Source: Enoplolaimus lenunculus
Taxonomy: Eukaryota; Nematoda; Enoplea; Enoplida; Thoracostomopsidae
Length of the DNA: 64,000 nucleotides
Direction: 5' to 3'
Assembly: GCA_030248215.1 (NCBI GenBank)
Contig: JASANG010002862.1
Location: 186,001 to 250,000 of the forward strand
The position numbers and the translations under genes are program-made. Below, one piece after another: positions 11,542 through 22,594 of the stretch (the first letter of the stretch is position 1; each line of letters starts with the position of its first letter). Below the pieces are notes generated by a model. That model was given only the letters and a program-made list of their open reading frames with translations. It had not been told where the DNA came from and searched no databases.

Positions 11542-12038
11542 GGCTTATGCAAAGATCAGGCTTATAACGTTTTTCTGTGAGACTAGAAAAGAGTAAGCTT
11601 AAGCTTTAGACTATTTTTTGCTTGGCTTGACTTAGGCTTAGGCTTAGGAATATGCTCATTCTTACGCTTAGGCTTAGGCTTAGGCTTAGGAATATGCTCA
11701 TTCTTACGCTTAGGCTTAGGCTTAGGCTTAGGAATATGCTCATTCTTCCGCTTAGGCTTAGGCTTAGGCTTAGGCTTAGGAATATGCTCATTCTTACGCT
11801 TAGGCTTAGGCTAAGAAATATGCTCATTCTTACGCTTAGGCTTACGCTTAGGCTTAGGAATACGCTCAAACCGGATATCCGGTTCCGGTTTCGGCATTTT
11901 TTCACCTTTTTATTTGCTTGGCGTAGGCTTAGGCTTAGGCTTAGGAATACGCTCATTCTTACGCTTAGGCTTAGGCTTAGGAATATGCTCATTCTTACGC
12001 TTAGGCTTAGGCTCAGGCTTAGGAATAAGCATTGGACC
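11542..12038. mobile_element. Family A element with expanded TTAGGC array
   Basis: The usual left block (AAAGATCAGG, then AGAGTAAGCTTAAGC) leads into about thirty CTTAGG units arranged as seven or eight higher-order repeats: three to five hexamers followed by AATATGCTCATTCTTACG. A patch reading CCGGATATCCGGTTCCGG interrupts it at 11871-11890, after which the left-type sequence TTTGCTTGGCG restarts, which suggests a partial internal duplication. This is the longest hexamer array in the window. The long open frames on both strands here come only from the repeat period. Confidence 0.85.
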
Positions 12039-12379
12039 AAATTTTCAACAATTTTATAACTGCTGCGTCTACAATGTGCCATAAAAGTGTTCATATTGAT
12101 CATAAAACGGTTTGGCTGATAAACGCTAAACAGTGTATATCGCATAGTTACGCTGTTAGTTTTTGTGAATTTGGCAAATATATTACATGAGCCTCAATCG
12201 GAATTAGCGGCGAACGTTCTGTCTTCATTGAAGCCGGATATACCTGCAATTGCCCGCTGACAGAAAAATTCTAATTTGACTTTGAAAAACAAAGCAAACT
12301 CGTTTAATTCAACATTGTAAGTTGTTTCATCCAGTGCCGGTGGCTAGGATACCCAAAGCATCCCAACATGTGAAATATA

Positions 12380-12640
12380 CATTACAAAAAACGGTGAGTC
12401 AAATTGACTCTCTCCGAAATAGGCTCCACGACAATATACAAATTGAGTCAAATTAACTCTCTCCGAAATAGGCTCCACGGCATTATACAAATTGAGTCAA
12501 ATTCTAGTCCGCCAGACTCAAATTCGACTCACTTTAGTCGCAGGTTTGACTCTGGCCGGGTCGAATTTGACTCACTTTGTGTAGTCCCGTAAAGCCAATT
12601 TTAGAGGGACTCAATTTGATTCATCATTTTTGGCAGTGTA
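12380..12640. mobile_element. Family E palindromic element with duplicated left arm
   Basis: Begins ACGGTGAGTCAAATTGACTC and ends AATTTGATTCATCATTTT then GGCAGTG. The block CTCTCCGAAATAGGCTCCACG occurs twice in the left arm (near 12410 and 12462), so one arm has been tandemly duplicated while the right arm is single. Confidence 0.75.
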
Positions 12641-12993
12641 GGTGTTAATAAACTGGTTGGTTTAACCTGAGCTGCAAAAAATGTCCGAAATTTATTTAAC
12701 TGGAATGGCTGACCCGATTTGACGGGGCCCCTCCCAAGTGCCTGGTGCCCCCGAGGGGGTACAAGGGTGGTAACCGTGGCACTGATTGCAACCGTAAGTA
12801 TGGGTGTTTGTTTATATTCCATTTTAGAACGCAACATTTGTTGGTGGAACAGATGTCATTATTCTCAGCCCGAATGGTAACATTTGAATTTCCGATCTTT
12901 GCGGAAAACGGAAATAGGAATTGCAATGATTTTTTTATTGGTTTTTAACTTTACTGTTCGTTATAAATCGTACATAATTGACATAACACATAG

Positions 12994-13225
12994 AACTGTA
13001 AATTTCAATAAGTTGATTAATCAAGTCAGCTAGCGAGTTGTCAAGTTCTGAATTAATATCAGTGAACATTAACTCACTCTGACTTGAGTTGACTCTTGGG
13101 TGAGTTGGTTAATTAACTCAGAATGAATGGAATCAACTCAAAATTCTGAGTTCTGATAGTCCTAACTCAGACTGAGTGATTCAACTCATTCTGAGTTAAA
13201 ATAAACTCAATGAACTTTACAGTGT
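12994..13225. mobile_element. Family D foldback element
   Basis: AACTGTAAATTTCAATAAG at the left and AATGAACTTTACAGTG at the right, with TCAACTC/GAGTTGA words inside. Confidence 0.75.
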
Positions 13226-13278
13226 AATATCTTTCTAGTTCCAAAGTATTAGCTTAGACCTTGTTACCATACAATGTA

Positions 13279-13441
13279 AACAGTAAATTCCAATAACTTG
13301 ATTAATTTACTACAGTGAAAATTAATTATTTTTAGTTATTTCTGAGTTAATAACAGTAAATATTAAGCTCACGCAATTCCAGGTAAGCTGATTAATTAAC
13401 TCAGAATGAGTTTAATCAATCAAAACTCTGAGTTCTGAAAC
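13279..13441. mobile_element. Truncated family D element
   Basis: ACAGTAAATTCCAATAACTTG starts a D copy in mutated form (quoted in part: AAATTCCAATAAC). It stops after GAGTTCTGAAAC where a family A fragment begins. Confidence 0.6.
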
Positions 13442-13442
13442 T

Positions 13443-13519
13443 TGGGCTTAGGCTTAGGCTTAGGCTTATGAATATAAATATAATATATTACTGTTACGAA
13501 CCTGTTCTATACATTGGCC
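13443..13519. mobile_element. Family A right-end fragment
   Basis: Four GGCTTA units followed by a right end TGTTCTATACATTGGCC. It truncates the D copy to its left. Confidence 0.7.
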
Positions 13520-13855
13520 CAAACAACAAACGAGTTTTTGCCCATTTTATAAGTAATCTTTAGATAAATTTAAGCACCTGACAATTTTCCAGTACAAGCA
13601 CTTCAAAATCAGACCGGTGCCGGTGGTATTAATATAAAAGCTGATCTCTGGCCTTGCTCGATTCCAGATTTCAATCGCACCAAAGTTCTAGCTTAAATAC
13701 CAAAACTAAAGTTTAGTAAAACGGCAATGTTTTCAGTTGAGTTGATTTTTCACCGTAATTTCGTAGTAGCAGCCAAGGATTCACTTCAAACTCGCCATTA
13801 GGACATTTGCAGCAAACATTAGTGACAAATAATAAGTCAAAGCCATGGAACTTTA

Positions 13856-14040
13856 CACTGCAAAAAATGGTGAGTCAAATTGACTCTCCAAAATAGGCTC
13901 TACGACATTACACAAACTGAGTCAAATTCGACTCCGCCAGAGTCAAACGTGCGACTCACTGAGTCGAATTTTACCCAATTTGTGTAGCCTGTAGAGCCTA
14001 TTTCGGAGAAAGTCAATTTGACTCACCATTTCTTGTAGTG
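13856..14040. mobile_element. Family E palindromic element
   Basis: CACTGCAAAAAATGGTGAG at the left and its inverse at the right (CTCACCATTTCTTGTAGTG), flanked by TA on both sides. Arms of about 85 bases are nearly complementary, so a single strand would form a long hairpin. Confidence 0.8.
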
Positions 14041-14503
14041 TATAGTTTTGTTTTTTGAACCTCCAAACAGCATATTTGGTTTTGGGAACCTAATAAGGGC
14101 ATATATTAAAATGGTTTCGAGACAGGGTACACCCGGAGATCTGCTTCTGTTGTGAGTTTCTCCAGAAAATTACGTTTGGCTTCGGCTCCAGTCTTCAGAA
14201 TATTTTGGCCTGAGGCTCTCAACAGTTTATATTCTTCGTATTTTGGTTAATGTTGTGGTTTTTATAGTAAGTTTGTTTCTGTACAAAAAGGTAATTAATT
14301 CGAAACGCTTAATAATTTCAGATATATCACAAAAAAGAAGATTAAGAAATTTATGCTACTTAAAAATCAGAGAAAGTAATTATTGAAAATATAAGGCAAG
14401 TTTTAAAACGAAGACATTTGTTTAAAATAAATTAGCAACAGTATTTCTTTGAATATAAAGATATTTATGTTTTAACCATTTCAGACAAATATTTTTGAGC
14501 TGA

Positions 14504-14742
14504 TTAACCCTTTCTCACATGAATATTTTCAGTTTTCCCGGAGACCTACTTTTATGCTAGGATTCGAACTCCAGTGACTGGAGTGAGAGGCGTATACCAT
14601 CACCACTCAGCTATAGGAGCTTGGTGATTTAGTAATACGTATACGTGTTGCAATTGTTAAACACGGTGCGATATATATTATTTAACGTATAGACACTGCG
14701 CTGAGTTGCCTATATAGGCAACGCAATGTGAGAAGGGGTTAT
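14504..14742. mobile_element. Family K piggyBac-like miniature element
   Basis: TTAA then CCCTTTCTCACATG at the left; ATGTGAGAAGGGG then TTAT at the right. The CCC...GGG ends with a TTAA target fit non-autonomous piggyBac-type elements. The interior holds a tRNA-like segment. Sequence to the right (ATAGATAGTATACTG) is shared with the copy at 21474, so both may lie in a larger repeat. Confidence 0.75.
14556..14631 (-). pseudogene. tRNA-like segment inside family K
   Basis: Read on the minus strand it has an A-box-like TAGCTGAGTGG and a B-box-like GAGTTCGAATCC at normal tRNA spacing. The acceptor and anticodon arms do not pair well, so it is tRNA-derived and probably not a functional tRNA. It could act as a polymerase III promoter. 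Confidence 0.6.
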
Positions 14743-16217
14743 AGATAGTATACTGAAAATTTTTCGCTTAATATTTGAAATACCGGACATTTATGTTTTG
14801 AAAATTTAACCCTTTCCCGCATGGATTTTTATTTCGAGCGCGATCATTCCTATATTACTGTTTCTGGGGCATTTTTTGATTGTTCACTTAATCCCTCGAT
14901 ATATACTGATTATACACTGCAAATTTACATATCCGATATAAAAAGCGATCTACAACAAATAAACGTGTCAACTTATAATGACAGCCTTGTAAAAGAATTT
15001 CGTATGGAAAATGTTTTATACAAAACGACATATGATTATTTCGCGCTGCACGTCTTTGGTTTATTCTGATTGTCGCGTCCAAGATTTATAAGACATACTT
15101 GTTTAAATTTAAAATGTATTGGTTTTCGACGTCATTTGTTAAAATGGATACTGGCTTTTTGTCAAAGAGAACACAGCGCGTCAAAATAAACGAAAACATT
15201 TCTGGGGATATGTAACTTCAAGTATCCCACTAGGATCAGTACTACTGTTGTTTCTCGTGTAGCTTTCTCAAGAAAGCTAGTTTCCTAAAATGATAATACT
15301 TTTGTCAATTCGCTTAAATTTGAGTTATACAGTAAAAGATTGCTGCAAAAGCGTATGAAACAACAAGTCTACTTTTAAGTGCTTCAAAACATTAAGGGTT
15401 TAGGAGTATTTGGCATGGCATCATACAGGTGTTTTGTTTTGGCAGTATTAGAATACAATACAATTGCTCTGTTTAGAATATTTGCGTGCTTCGCCACATT
15501 GAAGTCTTAAAAACTCAAGCGATATTTCGTCAGGAAAATATTTTCTATTTGGGTGTTGCTTTAATACAAATAACGCAACTGCAAGAATTCGGACTCGTGC
15601 CGTTTAGTGTATAGACGTCTCGAAGCAGAACTATGCTTAAGTTAGTATATAAAATAAAACATCGAATTTTGATGATTTAAACTTTTCATGCCTAATGGTC
15701 GCACTCGTGGCCATTCTCTACGATTAAGGTGGCCTCAGACTCATACTAATATGCTAATAAATTCATTTTTTAGTATCACGCCATGCTAAACTTATCTTCC
15801 ATGTGCAATGATTTTCTAGTAGACACTGCTAACTCTTCTAAAAAATTTTAAACTGTATAAGGAAGATTGTCTTCACTTATCTATCTATCTATCAATGTAT
15901 TTGTCCACCTATCTATTATGTCTGGTGTACAGAATTAAATTACTTAGCTAGGTGAACGTTTTTACCATTAAATGAAAGATACGCCTGGGGAGGTTTCATT
16001 GCTTTTCTTTCTGCGCATGCTATGTAGTTGCGTATGGTATGATTATGCGAAATGTAAAATTTATGAAATGTGACTTGTTAAAGCGTACTGGTTTTGCTAT
16101 TTTATTTCAGTTGGTTTGCCTCTCCGAGTCCACGTTCTTCTCGCTTGTTAGGAATTTATGAATTTGTCTGGTTTGTTGACAAATGCTTCACATGTAGTAT
16201 GATTGTCTTTTCAAGCA
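14743..16217. other. Intergenic stretch upstream of DNAJC28
   Basis: At 14806 a second piggyBac-like left end (TTAA then CCCTTTCCCGCATG) occurs without a recognisable right end. A TCTA microsatellite lies near 15878-15896. The promoter of the gene at 16218 should lie at the right side; TTTTATTTCAG at 16101-16111 could be the acceptor of a 5' untranslated exon. Confidence 0.4.
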
Positions 16218-18820
16218 ATGCTGCATATATTAGAAATACGAATTGCAGCCGTACCGATCATTACCCTGAATCGAAATACATCTGGAATTCTTGATGCAAA
16301 ATTAGTACAATCGTATCATGTGTTGAATGCAAAGCCGGGTAAGTGCAATTGTCGTCGATTGATGTGTGATATCTAGTGATAAAGAAGAAACAAATAGTGT
16401 TTTTCACATTATGACTAACAGCTCCAATTTTATTTTTATTTTAATAACGACGTGTGTGTAGTTATTATAAATCGTTTTATAGGTTGTTCCAAAAGCGAAC
16501 TGAAACAGAAATACACAGCATTACTGAAACTCTATCATCCGGACACTGGTGGAAATACAACCGATTTATCGAAGTTGCAGTCAGTACAAGACGCGTATAG
16601 ATACATTGTGGAAGTCGACCATAGTGAGAGAAATGCTTTCTGCTCAACTGACGTTCTTTCGGATTTGACACCAGGACCGTTTGCTAAATTCGATAACGAG
16701 AGACCGGCGCCTCAACATAGACGGTATTTAGGTTTGTCGGAGGATATTTGTGGTATTCACTATCGTGTTTGTGGTATTCACTATCGTGGCTTAGTTTATT
16801 TTAGTTTAACTGAAATAAACACGCTTGACAGATATTTATATTGCAAATTTTTGCGCGAATGAGATAAATCCAATCTGTCAATTTAATTTTATCTACCTGC
16901 AATTACACATCAGAAATGCCAGTACAAGAAGTTAAATTGAGCTTAATAAAACTTGAATTTTGATTAAAATATATTATACGTAAATTTGAGTAATATTTTC
17001 TGTTGAGGTAAAAATTTTGATGTTTCCGGTGCTTTTTAAAGCTAGTTTTATTTCTTTACTGCTTTGTTTAAGACAATGAAGGCTACGGATTCGGTTCCCC
17101 GAGCACTCGAAAGAAGCAGTTCTCGCGACGAAAAGCAGATCGCGCTGCTGAAACAACTGCGGCGTATTTGTACGACAAAATTGTCACATCCCAGCCGGCA
17201 TCCGGTGGAGAAGCTAGAGAAGGGCGCCACGGGGAGTTGATACATTCAGATGAAGAAGCTAAATACGCGAGAAGATGGCGGACAAGGCAAGTTTTGTTTG
17301 ATGATTTTAAACTCGTCTAATTATTTGTGTCAACTGCACGTACTGTTTAAACCGAAACGGCAAATTTATACTGGAATCTGGTTCGAAACTGGTTTGTATC
17401 GGGACTCTGTTGGCAGCCTGGATCTAACTATTCCTCTGATGTCAAAAGGAAACTTATTTGCTGTCTTTGAAGATCAATGTGCATGATTGAACAACCATAA
17501 GTTTACTCATGCTGCTTTGCTTGATTACGCTTCGTTTAGTATTAGCAAATATTTATCGATGACGACTACTTTAGACGACAGCTGGCAACTCAACATAGTT
17601 TCAATTAAGCAACCCGTGACAAATACTGCGCGCATCTCAGTATATCGGTATAGAATCATAGCTAGCATTTTAAATAGGAGTATGCAACTTAATGAGTTAA
17701 CAAGGACAGGTGATAGATGCTACACAAACTTAATAGTATTGTCGCAGAATCTTTGTCGCACGTGAATATTGGTGCAGAATCGTAGCCGCACATGTAAATG
17801 CTTGTGGTTTCATTTATTTAGACAAGGCCTTGAACGTTTGGCTGAGGATTTGATTGTCGAAGCAATGAATAAAGGCGATTTTGACAATTTACCGGGCGCT
17901 GGAAAACCGTTACGATATCAGGAACACAATCCGTATTTGGACACCACAACACACAAATTGAATCAAATTCTTGCTCGCAGTGGATTTGTTCCGAAATGGC
18001 TGTTGCTTGAGAGAGACGTTCGGGCTGAAATTGAACGAATGAGGGCTATGATCAGAGAGAAAATTGATACCGGATTGATTAGGGAAAGCGCGCGTGGAGA
18101 AATAGACCAGGTGTGTTATACTTCTGTGCTGATTGGGTAAATCCAAATCGATTTCTAGTATGTATGAACACTACCTCGTTGAACCTTCGTAAACGATTTA
18201 TCAATTTGGTCTTAAGAGTTAGTATTTTTATCAGTTTGTATGCCGGTCTAACTTGAATTAAGTACTGGCTGACGCATTGGAAACTGGTTTAAACGGCTGC
18301 AGAGCATAGATTTGTTTAGTGAAAATGGTGGAATGGTTATATAGCTCGGAATGGTTAGGTTGTACGCCATACAATTCAACGTTGTTAGTAGACCTTCAGG
18401 TGAGTGAGATGTGAAAAGTTTAGCAGTTGCCTCTGAAGTATTGTATAACGTTTAGAGTGAAGCAATGTTTGTATTTTGAAAAAGAGAATCATATTTTAGG
18501 TAGTCGCAGCAGTGTTGAATGAGATCGCAACGGAGAAAGTGAGTAACGATGTCATGAGCTTAAATCGAATGATTGACAATTATAATCTGCTTGTTCCTGG
18601 ACTTTCGTGCCAAATGCTGCAATTTGATTTGGCGAAAGAAACGAGGAAAATTATTGAGAAAATACGAGAAGATTGTAACAAAACGGTGCCTTCTAGGACG
18701 AGTGAAAATAAAAGTGATAATATTCTAAGTCAGAATGAAAATGTAAATTTGAGTTCGGCTCAAGATGATGAGAAGGGCATTTTGAAAGGATTAATTCGTT
18801 TGTTTATGTCAAATAGATGA
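16218..18820 (+). CDS. DNAJC28: DnaJ homologue subfamily C member 28-like (J domain plus DUF1992)
   Basis: Five exons: 16218-16338, 16483-16731, 17073-17286, 17822-18110 and 18500-18820, giving 397 residues against 388 in the human protein. The start at 16218 follows an in-frame TGA. The J domain spans exons 1-2 (SYHVLNAKPG joined to CSKSELKQKY) with the HPD motif at residues 59-61, needed for Hsp70 stimulation. A conserved GYGFGSPSTRKKQFSRRKAD block follows, then the DUF1992 signature GDFDNLPGAGKPL at 213-225 and the C-terminal IDNYNLLVPGL block. Phases agree at every junction. Intron 3 has a GC donor (ACAAG then GCAAGT). The N-terminus is hydrophobic with two arginines, weakly compatible with mitochondrial import. 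Human DNAJC28 function is poorly defined; Hsp70 co-chaperone activity is inferred from the J domain. The nearest gene is convergent. Confidence 0.9.
16747..16788 (+). repeat. 21-bp tandem duplication in DNAJC28 intron 2
   Basis: TTTGTGGTATTCACTATCGTG occurs twice back to back (quoted core GGTATTCACTATCG), just inside the intron after the exon 2 donor. Confidence 0.8.
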
Positions 18821-19132
18821 GTAATGAGTAAAGTTGGTTGTAGTTGAACTGAACTAAGCGTATTTGGAATCATATATGCAGGGTTCACTTGGTATAATTT
18901 TGAGTTTGTGAAGTGCAAAGAAAACCTGGACACTTAGGGGCGTTTGTCAGGTTATAACCGAATATCCGTTTTCGGTAAAATCGTGTCCATTCCCGCTGTA
19001 GAATAACTGAAATTTTGTTGTTTTTACGTTCAAAGTTAATTGTAATAAAAATTACGCAATTAATCCAAAATATTATTTTTGTTATTTTGGTGCTAAAAAT
19101 AGTTATAAATCACGCATATAGATATCTCGCGA

Positions 19133-19772
19133 TGTTTCATTACAGATATGCTGTAATTGTTCTTTATGACAAAAATAAAGAAGTTCATCCTAATGTACAA
19201 ACATTTCACTGGATGCATCCTCCGTTTTGTCTTTAAAAATTTTGAAAGCCCAGTGAATATTTGCGCGCCTCCATTGTGCTGGCAAAAAATACAATACCTT
19301 TGAAACTTTCATACTCCGATATCCGTTTATCTTTCCGTTATTTTGATCACAGTCCGTTTTCTTTTCGTTATTTTTACAATCTGTTTACACCATGCAGTTT
19401 AAAATTTTACGACTTAAACACTGTTTCGAGTATATACTGCATGATACACTAAAGAAGTTAAGCAGACACCGTGATGCATTGAGTTGACTCTGGATGAGTT
19501 GATTAATTAGCTCAGAATGGATTGAATCAACTCAAATTTCTGAGTTCTGTTAGTCCTAACTCAGACTGAGTAATTCAACTCATTCTGAGTTAAAATCAAC
19601 TCACTAAAATTTACAGTGTAGTTTTTATTTTCGGCAATTTTTTTTCATTACTAGATATGTTGTGATTGTTCTTTACGGAATATAAATTATGAAGTTCATC
19701 CGAAATGTAAAAATATTTCACTGGATGCATCCGCTGTTTTTACAGTTTTAGAAAGCCTGGTAAATATTTACG
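19133..19772. repeat. Pair of direct repeats of about 130 bp
   Basis: The segment at 19133-19265 (GAAGTTCATCC, then CATTTCACTGGATGCATCC) recurs at 19644-19772 in the same orientation with point changes and small gaps. Flanking CCGTTATTTT words are shared as well. A D element lies between the two copies. Confidence 0.6.
19478..19618. mobile_element. Family D element, left end lost
   Basis: GAGTTGACTCTGGATGAG leads to the right terminus CTAAAATTTACAGTG. The left CACTGTAAATT terminus is missing. Confidence 0.65.
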
Positions 19773-19983
19773 AAGTTGTTATAGTTCTATATCCGTTCTT
19801 TTATTTTTACAATCCGTTTACGTACTGGTTTTAATCACATTGCCAAGAGTGATTTGATCGTTTAAATATTCACCGTATGCAGTATGCGAGAATGAACTCC
19901 ACAAGACGTGAGAGCCATCTTGCGCTCGTTTGTCACTTTTATACTCGAACAGTGACGGTATTAACGCCTTGGTGCTCCGAGTT

Positions 19984-22594
19984 TTAATGACCTGTTGAGT
20001 TTCTCTTTACAAATAAAGTATTTGTTCTGCGATGTTTTTCTTGCTTTTGGCAAATTTTGTGTTGTTGTTGTTTATTGTTTATAATCGTCATCATATCTTC
20101 TAAATCATTCTTCAGTATTAAATCTCCTCGGTAGTCTGAATGCGAACCAAAGTGGAGGTCGAAATTGTCCAAAAAGTGTAGCGTTTGTTCGCTTGATCTT
20201 GAGCGTCTTCTACGAGGGCTCAACGAGAACCGACGCTTCTGGTTGGAATTTCTGGAGCAACGGGGAGACGGTGACAGTTGACGCAAAGATCTGAAATTTT
20301 TAACTGAATGAAAGCCGATGGATGGCGAGTAATCGGAATATGATCTGCCAGGCGTTCTATGAATCCCTGATTTAGTGTTTGCCTGGAAAACACAACATTG
20401 GGATTTCGGATGAAAACATTTGAGAAATGCAAGTTCAAGAGATAGCGTAAAGACCCGAATTATAGAGGGTGGAGGCAATAAGAGTCCGAGGTCCTTATTT
20501 TGACTCTGAATGCAATACGAGTCCATTTCTGCATAACAGAAGTCAGAAAAGCTGATAGAGTTCAAATTTGCTAATTCGTCCATAACATCGATTGCCCGGC
20601 TTAGATTGTGTAGAAAAATGCTTCTAAAACAAAACTAAGGTTCTGTACAGAATTTGATTCACTCAAAGTATATATATGGGTATATATTAGCCAGGGTGCA
20701 ACCGGAGGTGAAAAACGCCGGAGGTCAACAAATTTTTTCGGAGCTGGAGATAGAATTTAGGTGAGGCAAAATTAGGTAGTTAAAACGAAGTTTAATTCGC
20801 TAATATTAGCAAATATCTGGAAGGCGTTGGTAAATCTTCCGGTTATACGCTTACTTTTTACGAAATCTTGGTTAATTTTTTTACTTCAAAATTGAACCAA
20901 AAGATAAAACGAATCACACCAAGCAAATAAATTTTATTGAAAAAGTGTAAAATATTCACTATCCAAACTGCCAGGACTACCGACCGGACATCGATTTTCT
21001 GTCGCAGCCGGAGGCAGACCTCCGGTTGTACCCTGATTAGCTATATTCATGGCAGAATACTATAAACGTCTTATAAATCATATTCTTAGAGTGACAGAAC
21101 TAAACCACTGAAAACGGCAGGCGTAAGTTCAAGGTGGTGTGGGTCGAACACCTGCAGCTGGATTGAACAACTGAATGGCAAGTAGGATACCCTCGAAAGA
21201 GTCAAAATAAATATCAGTTACCGCCTTCTTAGAGTCACTACAGTACCATGGACACTGGATTGATAATGGCCGACAACAAAAAACAACTCAAATACGTATT
21301 TCAAAGACAGAATATTGGTAAATCATTATATCTTTGTCCTAGCGAAACACAAGTGTCCAACCATTGTGCCAACTTTATCGCTGCACGTCTGTTAATCGAA
21401 ATCATAGTTTACTTGCAGAGATAATAATTGTGTCAATTTTTGACTCAAGTCAGGGTTAAAATATTTGTATTGATTAACCCTTTCTCACATGAATATTTTC
21501 TATTTCTCCTGAGACCTACTTTTATGCTAGGATTCGAACTCCAGTGATTGGAGTGGGAGGCGTATACCATCACCACTCAGCTATAGGAGCTTGACGCTCG
21601 AGCCCGAGGGGGCTGTCACGTCTTGTGGTGTTTAGTACTATGTATACGTGTTGCAATTGATAAACACGGTGCGATATATACTATTGAACGTATATACACT
21701 GCGCTTAGTTGCCTACAGGCAACTCAATGTGAGAAGGGGTTATAGATAGTAAACTGAAAATTTTTCGCTTAATTGATGTTTAACAAATATTTTACAATGC
21801 ACAAATAGAACCGTGGTTTATTATCTGACAACTGTACATATTTTAAGCATTCATTTGCAACGCTATGGTTTGATTGCGTTTTAGTGAACTGTGATGAGTG
21901 TATGTATGCTGACGTCGTAGACAAATTTAAGCATTTAAATTGCTAAACTGAACAAATTGCAGCTGAACTGCCGTCCTAAACCAATGTGTCTTAAAAAAGT
22001 TTTACCATACCACAAAAAATGGAACTTAACTTGCATGAATGATAATATATTTTCGCACAATGTTTCCTGAAAATTCGTTGCACTGGACTCCAGCATTCAG
22101 GTGACAGGCGTCAAAGAACGGGGATGGGGGATGCATCCCACTACCGGATGCCGAGTTTAATTTTTTTCAGGGTTACAATTAACGCAAGCTACAATGGCGC
22201 TTATGGTGATTTACGGGATAAAGAACAAAAAGCTCTTTCGTCGTAGTAACAAGCAAGATATAGGCTGGAAATTTACGCAACACCCGCTTTAATGAGTGCA
22301 TGGCATATATACGAATACATATATATGCCAATACTTAACATTTTCCACTTGTTCATCGCCCCACGAGGAATTTCTGGATCCGCCACAGAAGGGCTTGGGA
22401 CGAATTTTGAAACTGACCTGAGAGATGGTGATGGAATATCAAAAATCGAAGGCGGATCAAGTTGTCTTCCGCTTGCTGTGGTCACAAATACACGAGAAGA
22501 CCGGGGAGAACGGGAAAACGCAACCAGCGACTGGCTCGACCGTGGGCAGGGTTCACCAGATTCAAACCGCGTATTCTTTCTGGGGTATGATTTT
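19984..22594 (-). CDS. Unrecognised Ser/Arg-rich protein gene, 5' end unresolved
   Basis: I do not recognise this gene. The 3' exon runs 20623-19984 (stop TGA) after a TTTTGTTTTAG acceptor and starts SIFLHNLSRAIDVMDELANL. A probable upstream exon at 22594-22418 ends with the donor CTCAG/GTCAGT; phases match, joining PSIFDIPSPSL to RSIFLHN. A further 72-base intron may lie at 20454-20383 (donor CGG/GTCTTT, acceptor TGTTTTCCAG); it is open in frame, so it may be retained. The C-terminal part has many SP/TP sites and a basic RRFSLSPRRRRSRSS stretch, then TLHFLDNFDLHFGSHSDYRG and a Gln/Lys-rich tail. That composition suggests a phosphorylated nuclear or cytoskeletal protein, which is inference from composition only. 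The acceptor of the upstream exon and any earlier exons, including the start codon, are uncertain; ATG at 20583 is the only start in the 3' exon. Confidence 0.5.
20692..21035. mobile_element. Family I hAT-like element
   Basis: CAGGGTGCAACCGGAGGT at the left and ACCTCCGGTTGTACCCTG at the right are exact-length inverted repeats. ATTAGC flanks both ends. Lies in the intron of the minus-strand gene. Confidence 0.75.
21474..21743. mobile_element. Family K piggyBac-like miniature element
   Basis: TTAA then CCCTTTCTCACATG at the left, CAATGTGAGAAGGGG then TTAT at the right. The interior matches the copy at 14504 and adds the conserved GACGCTCGAGCCCGAGG block. Confidence 0.8.
21521..21591 (-). pseudogene. 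tRNA-like segment inside family K
   Basis: Minus-strand TAGCTGAGTGG (A box) and GAGTTCGAATCC (B box) with spacing like a tRNA gene. Arm pairing is poor. Confidence 0.6.

Larger units (their letters stand above)
18821..19983. other. Region between the convergent genes
   Basis: Holds the 3' flank of DNAJC28 and of the minus-strand gene. An AATAAA occurs near 19173 but is distant from the stop. Most of the space is the two-copy repeat and a D element listed separately. Confidence 0.4.

Noticed and set aside
11630-12030. Possible CRISPR-like array because of regular spacing
   Set aside because: The repeated unit is itself made of hexamers, spacers are identical rather than unique, and the genome is eukaryotic.
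11606-12145. Long open frames on both strands (over 130 codons, Leu/Arg- or Ser/Leu-rich)
   Set aside because: They are produced by the hexamer and its 3-divisible period; the translations are pure repeat and no splice or start context is present.
14556-14631. Functional tRNA gene
   Set aside because: A and B boxes are present, but acceptor and anticodon arms do not pair and the same segment recurs inside a transposon family.
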